From contig CAYFWU010000002.1 of the NCBI GenBank assembly GCA_964347025.1, forward strand, positions 41,871 to 105,870: a stretch of 64,000 bases of DNA. Direction: 5' to 3'. Below are positions 25,806 through 34,420 of the stretch, piece after piece. Made by a program: the position numbers and the translations under genes. The notes under the pieces were generated by a model, which saw only the letters and a program-made list of their open reading frames with translations, was not told the origin of the DNA and ran no database searches. How positions within the stretch are numbered: position 1 is the stretch's first letter; every line of letters begins with the position of its first letter. The stretch comes from CS3-C152 sp964347025. GTDB taxonomy: Archaea > Aenigmatarchaeota > Aenigmatarchaeia > QMZP01 > QMZT01.

Positions 25806-26900
25806 ATGATATTGAAAAATACAGCTCAGTTTTTCAACATCCTTTTTTCAAAGTCTTTAGGATTCAGGCCTAAAGGCCCCTTGTTTCTTTATTTAGAGGT
25901 CACCAGGAAGTGCAACCTAAAATGTGAATTCTGCAACATATGGATGGTTAAGAAGAAGGATCCAAAAATGATGAATAAGGAGATGAGAACAGACGAGATA
26001 TTAAATATAATAGGAGATGCGAAGGAAATGGGGGTCGAGGTTGTGGATATAGACGGAGGGGAACCCCTGCTGAGGAAGGATATTTATGAAATAATAAGCG
26101 AAGTTGAGAAACAGGGAATGAAGGCTGTTCTTGCCACGAATGGAACACTGATAACAGAAAAAATAGCGAAAAAATTAATTGATTCTGGTTTGGCCTCTGT
26201 GCTGGTCTCTCTGGATGCTCCCACATCTGAAAGGCATGATAAAGTGAGGGGGGTGAAGGGCTCATTCAGAAGGGCGGTCAGTGGCATAAAAATTCTGAGA
26301 AAGGTAGGCAGGGATAAAATAAAGATAGGCATAAATTCTCTGATCACAAGGGAAAACATTGATCTTGTGAAGATGGCCAAGTTCGCTAAATCAATTGGGG
26401 TTGACGGTATAAGGTTCCTTCCCTACCATTTAATTTACCCTCACAATATCTACTCATTACAGAACAAAGAACTTTTCATCAGAAAAGAAGATGATATCAA
26501 GAGATTGGAGAAGGAAATAGAGGACTTGTTGAAATTTATTCCTGAAACAGGAATGTACACAAATTCCGCCCCATTTCTGAGGGGAATTTCTGATTACTTC
26601 AGAGGGAAGAGCGAAGTGGGGAAATGCTATGCAGGTTATCTATATTGTGATATAAATTGCTACGGTGATCTGATGCCATGCCTGATAAGGGAAAAAACCG
26701 TGAACGTACGAAATTCCTCATTCAAGGATATCTGGGATTCGGAGGAGTTTGAAAAAATAAGAAAAGAAATATCGAAAACCGCATGCAAGAACTGCTGGCA
26801 TTCCTGTTATATAGAACCAAACATAAGGATGTCACCCTTTTATATAATGAAAAACTGGAGAACTGTTTATCAGGAGATCAGATCGTACCTGAACGTTTAG
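25806..26900 (+). CDS. Radical SAM protein with C-terminal SPASM-like cysteines
   Basis: 364 residues using ATG 25806; a longer frame runs back into the epimerase gene but lacks support. CxxxCxxC: C36, C40, C43 (VTRKCNLKCEFCNIW), then VVDIDGGEPLLRKD, ATNGTLI and SLDAPTSERHDKVRGVKGSF. C-terminal half: KCYAGYLYCDINCYGDLMPC, RNSSFKDIWDSEEF, and CKNCWHSCYIEPN. This arrangement belongs with the rSAM/SPASM group, close to the gene at 16169. Placed in a sugar locus but the family mainly modifies peptides; the substrate is open. Confidence 0.86.
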   Translation: MILKNTAQFFNILFSKSLGFRPKGPLFLYLEVTRKCNLKCEFCNIWMVKKKDPKMMNKEMRTDEILNIIGDAKEMGVEVVDIDGGEPLLRKDIYEIISEVEKQGMKAVLATNGTLITEKIAKKLIDSGLASVLVSLDAPTSERHDKVRGVKGSFRRAVSGIKILRKVGRDKIKIGINSLITRENIDLVKMAKFAKSIGVDGIRFLPYHLIYPHNIYSLQNKELFIRKEDDIKRLEKEIEDLLKFIPETGMYTNSAPFLRGISDYFRGKSEVGKCYAGYLYCDINCYGDLMPCLIREKTVNVRNSSFKDIWDSEEFEKIRKEISKTACKNCWHSCYIEPNIRMSPFYIMKNWRTVYQEIRSYLNV

Positions 26901-26907
26901 CTGGATA

Positions 26908-27592
26908 TCAACTACCAATTGTAACTTCAAGTTTAATTCTGATTATCTCAAAAAACTGTGAAAGACTGTCCCTGAAGAGATTCATCTTCGTTTCCTTTCC
27001 CTCTTTCCATTTGACGGCAATTTCCTTTATGCTGTAACCTTTATTTTTTGCCCTTACCAAAAATTCGAGATCCCAGCTCCATTCACTGTTTCTTATTTGT
27101 TTGTTTAGGTTCACGAATACCTTCCTTTTGAACCCCTTGAAACCGCACTCCGTATCTGTTAATCCCAGGCCAGGGAAAAACATTCTAACAAAAAAATGAT
27201 AGATCTTGCTGAGTAAAAATCTTTTCAAGGTCCTGGAAGTTTCAGAGCTCTTCAAATATCTGGAACCTATAACCACATCATATTCCTCCAAAAACCTCAT
27301 AACATCCTTTACATTTTCAATGCCCGTCGCCAGGTCAACATCCATATATATAACGTCTCCCTTCACGAAAGAGACTGCATTCTTTAATGAACCACCCTTT
27401 CCTAACTTTTTGTTCGAATGGACATGTACGATCTTTTTGTCTCTTGACAACCTTTCAGCTATTTTGTCGCTCCCGTCTGTGGACCCATCCTCTGCTATAA
27501 TAATTTCATAATCAATTTTCAAGGAATCCAAAAAATTCTTCAACTTGGCCACGTTTCTTTTCAGCTTGTTCGCTTCATTGTAAACCGGGAGA
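26908..27592 (-). CDS. GT2 glycosyltransferase, 5' end lost in assembly gap
   Basis: The frame runs from the edge of the N run at 27592 to a stop at 26908, about 228 residues; only the start codon and about 5 residues are missing. Visible are LPVYNEANKLKRN, the nucleotide-binding AEDGSTDGSDKIAERL, the metal-binding MDVDLATGIEN with DVD in place of DAD, VVIGSRYLKS and the acceptor loop TECGFKGFKRKVF, then WSWDLEFLVRAKNKGY. The DVD/GFKGF pattern is that of ALG5-like dolichyl-phosphate glucosyltransferases and related archaeal enzymes. An almost identical N-terminus lies on the other side of the gap (27681-27849). Confidence 0.75.
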
Positions 27593-27602
27593 NNNNNNNN
27601 NN
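27593..27602. other. Assembly gap (10 N)
   Basis: Ten N characters. Both sides carry the same N-terminal GT2 coding region in the same orientation, so the gap length is likely nominal and the join is between two contigs. Confidence 0.97.
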
Positions 27603-27680
27603 CGGCGATGATCAGGAAGGCTGGAAGCGACTGCTCCGGTTTCTGTCACCGATCACGACTGGTGGGGGGTTGATGAGCAA
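27603..27680. other. Foreign-looking 78-bp segment next to the gap
   Basis: About 59% G+C against markedly AT-rich flanks, and out of frame with the GT2 fragment it interrupts. It contains an open frame on the plus strand (from 27604, GDDQEGWKRLLRFLSPITTG then GGLMSKIF) that would fit a higher-GC genome. It meets the GT2 fragment at a GATC (27681-27684). A chimeric read or contig end is the simplest explanation; a short insertion is the alternative. Confidence 0.5.
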
Positions 27681-27849
27681 GATCTTTTGACAGCTCTCCG
27701 GCTATTTTATCGCTCCCGTCCTTGGAGCCATCCTCAGCTATGATAACCTCATAATTTTTATCCAGAGAATCCAGAAAATCCTTCAGTTTATTAACGTTCC
27801 TTTCCAGTTTATCCGCTTCGTTGTAAACCGGCAAAATGTACGAAATCAT
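27681..27849 (-). CDS. GT2 glycosyltransferase, N-terminal fragment only
   Basis: About 56 residues from ATG 27847-27849: MISYILPVYNEADKLERN, then a helix ending DSLDKNYEV, the AEDGSKDGSDKIAGEL motif and SKD, after which the frame enters the 78-bp foreign-looking segment and stops. It differs from the fragment at 26908-27592 at several residues (SKDGS against STDGS, GELSKD against ERLSRD), so the two are paralogues or diverged alleles rather than one gene read twice. The promoter region (27850-27888) is shared with the divergent aminotransferase gene. Its true 3' part is not in this window. Confidence 0.6.
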
Positions 27850-27858
27850 ATCGAATAA

Positions 27859-27875
27859 TTTTAAAACCTTTAAAT
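27859..27875. promoter_or_regulatory. Overlapping divergent TATA-like boxes
   Basis: TTTTAAAACCTTTAAATT lies in a 39-bp space between divergent start codons (27849 minus, 27889 plus). The right half is about 24 bp from the minus start and the left half about 25 bp from the plus start, so the two boxes are interleaved. Confidence 0.5.
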
Positions 27876-27888
27876 TATTAAACTTAAT

Positions 27889-28962
27889 ATGCGGAAAATC
27901 AGATTCTTCGACTTCGAAATAAGCAAGGATGAAAGAGAGTCAGTTCTTAAAGTGCTTGAAAGAAGATGGCTCAGGCAGGGGCCTGAGGTTGAAAATTTCG
28001 AGAAGAGGGTATGCAGATTGACAGGCTCAAAGTATGCGGTTGCCACGAGCAGTTGTACAGGAGCGTTACACCTATCCATACTTGCCCTTGGGATAAAGGG
28101 AAAGATTCTTGTCCCCTCTCTGACGTTTCCTGCGACCTCGAATGCCGTTGTCAATTCAGGGAACACGCCTGTGTTTGTTGACATAGACCCGGAGATTTAC
28201 ACAATCGATCCGGAAGAAATAGAGAGAATCGTTAGGAACGATAAAGATATCCAAGCGATAATGCCTGTTCACATATTCGGAATGCCTGCAGAGATGGACA
28301 GGATAAGGGAGATTGCTGAAGCCAATGATATTCATGTGATAGAAGACTGTGCCCAAGCGTTTGGAGCAAGGTACAAGAAAAGGAGTGTGGGCTCGTGGGG
28401 TGATATTGGCTGTTTCTCTTTTGACACGGTCAAGCCGTTCACCTCAGGGGAAGGAGGATGCTTGATTACAGACAGTAAGGAGATTGCAGATAGTGTAAGG
28501 GCGATGAAAGATCACGGAAGGATAAAGGAGAAGTTCTTCTTTTTCGGTCTGAACTACAAACCCACTGATCTTCAGGTATCCCTGCTTAATGCTCAAATTA
28601 AAAATTTCGATAAAACCATGGAAAGAAGGAAGGACTTGTTTTATATGTATAACAAATTGATCACACATAAAGAAATTGAAAAACCATTCATACCAAAACA
28701 CGCGGACCATGCGTACGTTTACTATACACTTAAACTTCCTTTTAAAGCCGAAGACATTAAGAACAAACTCATGGAAATGGGGATAGAGACAAAGACATAC
28801 CCGCCTGTTCATTTAGAACCAGTTTACGAGAAATACAAAACAAAGCTGCCTGTAACTGAGGAAGTTTGTAATAGACTGCTCTCACCACCTCTGTTCAACA
28901 TAATAAAAAAGGAAGAAATTGAACATGTGGTTAAAAGCTTAGAGTCCATATTAAAAAAATAG
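27889..28962 (+). CDS. DegT/DnrJ/EryC1/StrS-type PLP aminotransferase
   Basis: 357 residues, fold-type I. ATSSCTGALHLSILALG and LVPSLTFPATSNAV (75-88) lead to the PLP-binding D153 in IEDCAQAFGA and the Schiff-base lysine K182 in FDTVKPFTSGEGG. MKDHGR and NYKPTDLQVSLL are also family signatures. These enzymes transaminate keto-sugar nucleotides to amino-sugars such as perosamine, bacillosamine or 3-amino sugars. Together with the epimerase/dehydratases it points to a nucleotide amino-sugar for the surface glycan. The cobalamin rSAM gene begins 2 bp after its stop. Confidence 0.9.
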   Translation: MRKIRFFDFEISKDERESVLKVLERRWLRQGPEVENFEKRVCRLTGSKYAVATSSCTGALHLSILALGIKGKILVPSLTFPATSNAVVNSGNTPVFVDIDPEIYTIDPEEIERIVRNDKDIQAIMPVHIFGMPAEMDRIREIAEANDIHVIEDCAQAFGARYKKRSVGSWGDIGCFSFDTVKPFTSGEGGCLITDSKEIADSVRAMKDHGRIKEKFFFFGLNYKPTDLQVSLLNAQIKNFDKTMERRKDLFYMYNKLITHKEIEKPFIPKHADHAYVYYTLKLPFKAEDIKNKLMEMGIETKTYPPVHLEPVYEKYKTKLPVTEEVCNRLLSPPLFNIIKKEEIEHVVKSLESILKK

Positions 28963-28964
28963 TT

Positions 28965-30347
28965 ATGAAAATACTACTTGCCTACCCCAAAATGAGATAT
29001 GTGACCGGAGATCCGCCTCTTGGGATAGCGTACGTAGCCTCGTACGTGAAACAGAGGGGTTTCGACGTAAGAATTCTTGATACCACATTCAACCATTCAT
29101 GGAATTTTGTAGAAAGGACAATAAGAAAGGAGAAACCCGACATAATCGGTATTTACTCTGCAACCACCATGATCAGGGATGCGCTGAGAACAGCAGATAT
29201 AGGAAAGGCGAATGGTGTCCCCCTGGTTGTTTTAGGCGGTCCTCACCCTTCTGTTCGCCCAGAAGAAACGTTGGCTCACAGAAGTGTGGATGCAGTTGTT
29301 ATTGGAGAGGGAGAATACGCATTTCATAAAATAGCTGAAAACTTTGGTAAGAATGGAGAAATTAAAGACTTTGCCAAAATACCCAATCTTTATTTCAAGT
29401 TAAACGGAAAAATCAGAAAAAATGAAAAAAGACATTTCATAAAAAACTTAGACTCCATACCCCCTCCTTCCAGGGAACTCCTTGATATGGAAAACTACAT
29501 AAAACACTGGTTCCAGATGGATGTTGTAGCTCCTGGTCTTAAGGGAACCTCAATCTTCACTTCAAGATGCTGTCCCTATGAATGTGCATTCTGCCAACCA
29601 ACAGTAAAGAAGATGTTCGGCAATACGATGAGGAGAAGAAGCCAAGAGAACATCATAGAGGAATTGAAATACCTAAAAAAGAAATACAGAATAAACGCAT
29701 TTCAGATATATGATGATATCTTTCTTATAGACAACAATTACGTCAGTGAGTTTTGTGAAAGAATGATAGAAGAGGACTTAAACCTCATGTGGACATGTCA
29801 TGCGAGGGCGAACATCCCGCTCGACGACAAGCTCATCGAAAAAATGCGTGCTGCTGGTTTGAGGTCAGTGGGTATAGGAATAGAATCCGGCTCTCAAAGA
29901 ATTCTTAACATGTACAACAAAAGAATAAATTTACAACAGGCAAAAACCATAATCAAGTCATTCAAAAAACACGGAATAATGGTAAGGGGATTCTTTATAA
30001 TGGGAGCTCCAACAGAGACAGTCAGAGAAATGAAAAAAACAATATCTTTCGCCGTGAATTCAAGAATAGATGAGGGTGTTTTTTCCATTCTTTGCCCCTT
30101 CCCGGGAACGCACATTTACGAAAAGGCAAAGGAAATGGGATGGGAAATAAGCGAAGATTGGAGTCCGGACTGTTACTATTCTAGATCTGGATTCAGATCT
30201 GGGACGCTTCCAGAGAAAATCGTTAAGAGATACCAGCAGATAGCAATGATACTCTTTTACTTCCATCCTTTCCGGGCCAGGTATTTATTGAATTCCCTTC
30301 TTCAGCCAAGAAGAAGTTTTGCAAAAATAAAGACCTACTTCATTTAA
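28965..30347 (+). CDS. Cobalamin-binding radical SAM protein
   Basis: 460 residues. B12-binding domain: KILLAYPKM, PPLGIAYVASYVKQRGFDVR, ILDTTFNHSWN (no DxHxxG), VLGGPHPSVRP, VVIGEGEYA. rSAM ligands C203, C207, C210 within RCCPYECAFCQP; the extra Cys before the motif is unusual among the local paralogues. IYDDIFLIDNN and GIGIESGSQRILNMYNK follow, then IMGAPTETVREM. Operon partner of the aminotransferase (2 bp) and of the GT39-like gene 22 bp downstream, so action on the sugar or its lipid carrier is suggested. Closest in layout to BchE-type methyltransferase/cyclase relatives. Confidence 0.88.
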   Translation: MKILLAYPKMRYVTGDPPLGIAYVASYVKQRGFDVRILDTTFNHSWNFVERTIRKEKPDIIGIYSATTMIRDALRTADIGKANGVPLVVLGGPHPSVRPEETLAHRSVDAVVIGEGEYAFHKIAENFGKNGEIKDFAKIPNLYFKLNGKIRKNEKRHFIKNLDSIPPPSRELLDMENYIKHWFQMDVVAPGLKGTSIFTSRCCPYECAFCQPTVKKMFGNTMRRRSQENIIEELKYLKKKYRINAFQIYDDIFLIDNNYVSEFCERMIEEDLNLMWTCHARANIPLDDKLIEKMRAAGLRSVGIGIESGSQRILNMYNKRINLQQAKTIIKSFKKHGIMVRGFFIMGAPTETVREMKKTISFAVNSRIDEGVFSILCPFPGTHIYEKAKEMGWEISEDWSPDCYYSRSGFRSGTLPEKIVKRYQQIAMILFYFHPFRARYLLNSLLQPRRSFAKIKTYFI

Positions 30348-30369
30348 GCATGCCTATCAAAAATAAAAT

Positions 30370-32088
30370 ATGAACATTCTTTCCCCACTTTCATCCAGAA
30401 ACAAAGAAATCTTACTGATACTCTTTCTCTTTCTTATAAGCTTCTCAATAAATTTGTACAACTGGGATTCTCTTTCTCTCTTCGAAGGCAGAGGGGACAT
30501 ATCTTTGGCAGAGAAATTCACATTTGAAAATTTCGAGATGGCAGGCGGGTATACAGGAACAATAATATTCCTTTTGATTATGAAGGCAATCTTTGGACTC
30601 AGCCTTTTCTCAGTCAGACTTGCATCTGCCATCTCCATAGCTTCTATTGTCGTTTTCGTTTATCTCTTAACAAAGGAATATCTTGGGAGGGGGGCGGCGT
30701 TACTAACGTCAATGATGCTCATCATGTCCTCGGTTTTCATTCTTACCTCCATCAGTGAAGCCCCATACCTAGCGTTTTTCCCCGTTCTCCTCACCCTACT
30801 TTTTTACAAATACTATAAAACAAAGAACGTCGGATACCTTTATGTTTGTGCATTGGTGAGCGGATATAGCCTTTACCATAAACTGATCAACTTATACTTT
30901 CTCATAAGTCTGATCACCTCTTTCGTTTTAGTCAAATGGATTTTCAAAATAAAAACCGATTTCAATCTGAGAAAAAAATCAATCTTGCTTGTATTTCTTT
31001 TGTTTATAATAGGTTTATCACCCATCATTATTCATAATTTTATTTATAGCCCATCCGTATATGGTTACTCTCCATTGCTATCAAAAATAAATGAAATATT
31101 TTCAGAAGAATACGAAGGTTTTTCCTTTATCAATAGATTAGGTAAAAGGATAGCACAATTTGTGAGATTTGAACATGGTTTAGGTTCGCCAATTTCAGAG
31201 GATGTCATATTCTTCGATAACCACAATCCAATCATCTTTTCTTCGAGGTTCTATCATTTTAATCTGCTCATCTTCGTAATGTCTTCAATCCTTTTTCTCA
31301 TTTCAAAGGATCCCAAAAAGATATTTCTGCTCTTGTTGGTCTTTTTATTTTCATTTTTAACAATTTTCAGTCCAACGGATCCTATAATCGCTCATTATTT
31401 GCCTGTGCAGCCCTTTTTATTTTTAATAATGGCCGGCGGTTTAATTACGATTTACAAATCGAATATCAAACTTTTCAAGATAAAAAATATGAGCAAAATT
31501 TTATTTTTTATTTTAATCGTAATATTCATCTCCCTTAATTTATCCTATCTTATTATGCACCTGGTCATTACCAAAGATCAGATAATAATAGAGGAAACTT
31601 TACCAACCAAAGCTATAGTACATCACAGACTGGTGGAGAGTCTGGAGGATGCAGATCTGCTTGTGATGCCTGCAAACAGAAGTTCAAGTTTTATAGCTGA
31701 TTACGTATCTTGCATTTATCCGAAGAAGAAATTGATACATCTCTGTAACGTATTATATAACGAAAAGGATGACGTGTGCTCATTCGTTTATTGCATGATT
31801 GACAACTCATTTTTTCCCGGGAATAAGAATGTGAAATACGTTCTCCCTTATTTGCCCGATCGTCCGACATACTATAATTTAACAGGGTACCGTGTAAAGG
31901 AAGGAGGATATGGCTTAAGTTGTGCGACTACGTTCAAACCTTATAACAAGTATAACAACACAAACTATCCTTTGGAATTCCTACTTGATGAGGCAGCAAA
32001 GAGAAACAAAACCTTACGGCTTGAAAAGGATTTTGTAAATGCTCATGGAGAAATTGTTTATAAGTTATATTCTTTGAGTGATGAATAG
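30370..32088 (+). CDS. GT39-like integral membrane glycosyltransferase
   Basis: 572 residues. Unlike the other paralogues it lacks the extra N-terminal helix: the first membrane segment (EILLILFLFLISFSINLY) is followed directly by the acidic loop LFEGRGDISLAEKF with D43 as candidate catalytic acid. This is nearer to classical PMT_2/ArnT. About 11 more helices, then a soluble C-terminal domain with cysteines (ADYVSCIYPKKKLIHLCNVL, DDVCSFVYCMID). It follows a cobalamin rSAM gene in the same direction. Acceptor unknown. Confidence 0.78.
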   Translation: MNILSPLSSRNKEILLILFLFLISFSINLYNWDSLSLFEGRGDISLAEKFTFENFEMAGGYTGTIIFLLIMKAIFGLSLFSVRLASAISIASIVVFVYLLTKEYLGRGAALLTSMMLIMSSVFILTSISEAPYLAFFPVLLTLLFYKYYKTKNVGYLYVCALVSGYSLYHKLINLYFLISLITSFVLVKWIFKIKTDFNLRKKSILLVFLLFIIGLSPIIIHNFIYSPSVYGYSPLLSKINEIFSEEYEGFSFINRLGKRIAQFVRFEHGLGSPISEDVIFFDNHNPIIFSSRFYHFNLLIFVMSSILFLISKDPKKIFLLLLVFLFSFLTIFSPTDPIIAHYLPVQPFLFLIMAGGLITIYKSNIKLFKIKNMSKILFFILIVIFISLNLSYLIMHLVITKDQIIIEETLPTKAIVHHRLVESLEDADLLVMPANRSSSFIADYVSCIYPKKKLIHLCNVLYNEKDDVCSFVYCMIDNSFFPGNKNVKYVLPYLPDRPTYYNLTGYRVKEGGYGLSCATTFKPYNKYNNTNYPLEFLLDEAAKRNKTLRLEKDFVNAHGEIVYKLYSLSDE

Positions 32089-32159
32089 TTTTTAAAAACA
32101 AGTGAATAATTTGTGATTTATTTAAATTATTTTATGTCAAAATAAATCTTATCGATAAA

Positions 32160-33077
32160 ATGATGTACATAATTACAGGCGGTTCCGGGTATATAGGAGG
32201 TCAGCTGATTAAAAATATTATCGCTAAGGGCGGCAAGGCAATAAACATAGACAAGAACAAGCCTGTTGAAAAAATAGAAGGAGAAAATTTCATCAAATGC
32301 GATCTCACCGATCTTGGAAAAACCAGGGAAACCATAAGCTCTCTTGACCCGAAAGAGGAATACGTCATTATACATCTCGCAGGCCTTTTTGAAAAGGACA
32401 TGAAGAAGAGAGAAGAGTGGAAATTTGGCGATTTCCTTTCAATGAACACCTTCACAACAAAGAATCTTGTGGATGAGTTGAACAGACAAAATCTTAATGT
32501 TAAGTCGTTCATCTTTTCCTCTGCTGCCTTGGTCAATTGCTTGGAGAAGATAAACGATTTTTACCCACGCTCAAAACTGGAGGCTGAAGAACATATACGA
32601 AAAAATCCACCTTCAGATTCCGCACATATACTCAGAATAAGCAGGGTTATAGGCGGTCTTGACAACGGTAGAGTTTCAAAGGACATAATAAGTGATTTTA
32701 TAAAAAAGATGCTTTCTGATGATAACATAGTTCTCAAGGGTTCGGATATTCAGAGGGATTACATTCATATGCATGACGTGTGCAACATTATACTTTCCCC
32801 TATGCATAATGGTTTGGATATAAAGAACGTTTATTCCTCAGAGCAGATAAGCACGAGAAGGATAATCGAGATGCTGCACGAAGCTTTGTTAAAGAAGGGA
32901 TTTATAAAAAGAGAAAAAAATATCGACTTCCGGGAAGATAAAGATAACCCGCTTCCAAAGATAGAGGGAAAAACCGATTTTACGGATTTGTTGAAGCATA
33001 AGACATCGGAGGATGTTGTAAGAAAAACAATAGATGAATACATGGAAGCCATGGATAAAAAAATTCCTTTCAACTAG
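32160..33077 (+). CDS. NAD-dependent epimerase/dehydratase (extended SDR)
   Basis: 305 residues. NAD-binding GGSGYIGGQ at 7-15, VIIHLAGLFEKD in the cofactor cradle, SSAAL before the active site and Y135xxxK139 (FYPRSKLEAEEH). RISRVIGGLDNG and RDYIHMHDVCNI are typical of nucleotide-sugar enzymes; the C-terminus is shorter and less like GalE than in the gene at 24860. Tandem ATGs (32160, 32163) leave the start uncertain by one residue. TATA-like TTTAAATTATTTTATG is about 25-35 bp upstream. Likely a dehydratase, reductase or epimerase on an NDP-sugar for the local glycan. Confidence 0.8.
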   Translation: MMYIITGGSGYIGGQLIKNIIAKGGKAINIDKNKPVEKIEGENFIKCDLTDLGKTRETISSLDPKEEYVIIHLAGLFEKDMKKREEWKFGDFLSMNTFTTKNLVDELNRQNLNVKSFIFSSAALVNCLEKINDFYPRSKLEAEEHIRKNPPSDSAHILRISRVIGGLDNGRVSKDIISDFIKKMLSDDNIVLKGSDIQRDYIHMHDVCNIILSPMHNGLDIKNVYSSEQISTRRIIEMLHEALLKKGFIKREKNIDFREDKDNPLPKIEGKTDFTDLLKHKTSEDVVRKTIDEYMEAMDKKIPFN

Positions 33078-33081
33078 CTTT

Positions 33082-33090
33082 TATTTAAAA
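33082..33090 (+). promoter_or_regulatory. TATA-like box of the FAD oxidoreductase gene
   Basis: TATTTAAAA centred about 27 bp before the ATG at 33113. Confidence 0.5.
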
Positions 33091-33112
33091 TTTTCTTCTT
33101 AAATTAAAACTG

Positions 33113-34420
33113 ATGAACAGAGTCGTGGTTATAGGAGGAGGGATCGCAGGTCTTTCCACTGCCTACTTTCTCGCGAAAAAGAGACTCAAACCGGTAGTCA
33201 TCGAGAATGAAAATGAAACAGGTGGTTTGGGAAGATGCCATAAGGTTAAGGGAATATTAATTGACAGCGGGTACCATATCATTTTCAAAGGCGACAAACA
33301 CTTGCTGGGTCTTTTGAAGGAACTGGATCTAGAAAAAGATACGGTATGGGGAAACCTGGATTTCAATTTGATTACCGTGAATGGAGATATTTCATTCTCA
33401 CCTCTTAAAATTTTATCAAGCAAGTCCCTTTCCATTCCAGAGAAAAGAAAATTGGCAAAGGTTTACTTCAAGTTAAAAAATCTCAAGGATTGGAAATCCC
33501 TTGACAAATTCACAGCAAAGGAATGGATAACAAGAAATAGCAACATTGAAATATACGAAAAGATTTTTGAACCGATAATAAAGGCAAAATGGGGCAGGGA
33601 ATCCGAAGGAACCTCAGCTGCGTGGTTTTATGGCAGAATCAAACCAAGATCAGAATCAAGAAACATTTTTTGGGGAAAGGAGAAGGGAGGGTATCTTAAA
33701 GGCTCTTTCAGAAAACTGTTCTCTGCCCTTGAAAGGGAGATAACCAAAAAAGGAGGAAAAATCATAACATCCGCAAATATCAGGAAAATTTCTATAAAGG
33801 GTAACAAAGTTGAGTCCGTAAAGTACAAGATAAAAGGAAATTTGCGTGAAATAAAGACAGATTCGGTGATAAGCACGATTCCTGTTCAAGAACTTTTGAA
33901 AACCGCGAAGCTGGCGGATGATTTTGAAAAAAAGATCAAAAGAATAAGATACAAGGCAGTTATATGCGCTACATACGGTCTTAAAAGAGGATTAACGAAA
34001 TCTTTCAGAACCATATTTTCGGAGAAGAAATCTTTTGGTGGTCTTGTTGAGATGACAAATCTCATAGACAAAAAACACCTCGGAAATAACCACGTACTAT
34101 ATGTTTTCAATTTCCTCGATACTAGCGAAAAATTATGGAAACTTAAAGATAAAAAAATTATTGAAACATACACGAATGATCTCGAAAAACTCCATCCTGG
34201 TTTCAGAAAACTTGTGATCTGGTCAAGACTGTACAAAAATCGATATGGAGAACCATTTTATCAAAAAGACTACCTGAAGATAATGCCAGACGTCAGAACG
34301 CCTGTTAGTGGTTTGTTCATAACAGGAATGGTTCAGTCATACCCAATTTCCGACTTCAATAACATTATAGATCTCGCTTACAGAACGTCTGATTTGGTTT
34401 ACAGGGAGGTAACATGTTAA
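33113..34420 (+). CDS. FAD-dependent amine-oxidase-fold oxidoreductase
   Basis: 435 residues. Dinucleotide-binding VVVIGGGIAGLSTAYFL (4-20), the ribose-binding acid in VVIENENETGGLGR (28-41) and IDSGYHIIF, with the C-terminal FAD loop LFITGMVQSYPISDFNNI. This is the layout of the NAD(P)/FAD-dependent oxidoreductases that include protoporphyrinogen oxidase, phytoene desaturase and related carotenoid or sugar-modifying enzymes. In saccharide loci such proteins may act on polyprenyl or sugar substrates (UDP-galactopyranose-mutase-like). The rSAM gene after it overlaps by 7 bp, so the two are translationally coupled. Confidence 0.8.
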   Translation: MNRVVVIGGGIAGLSTAYFLAKKRLKPVVIENENETGGLGRCHKVKGILIDSGYHIIFKGDKHLLGLLKELDLEKDTVWGNLDFNLITVNGDISFSPLKILSSKSLSIPEKRKLAKVYFKLKNLKDWKSLDKFTAKEWITRNSNIEIYEKIFEPIIKAKWGRESEGTSAAWFYGRIKPRSESRNIFWGKEKGGYLKGSFRKLFSALEREITKKGGKIITSANIRKISIKGNKVESVKYKIKGNLREIKTDSVISTIPVQELLKTAKLADDFEKKIKRIRYKAVICATYGLKRGLTKSFRTIFSEKKSFGGLVEMTNLIDKKHLGNNHVLYVFNFLDTSEKLWKLKDKKIIETYTNDLEKLHPGFRKLVIWSRLYKNRYGEPFYQKDYLKIMPDVRTPVSGLFITGMVQSYPISDFNNIIDLAYRTSDLVYREVTC

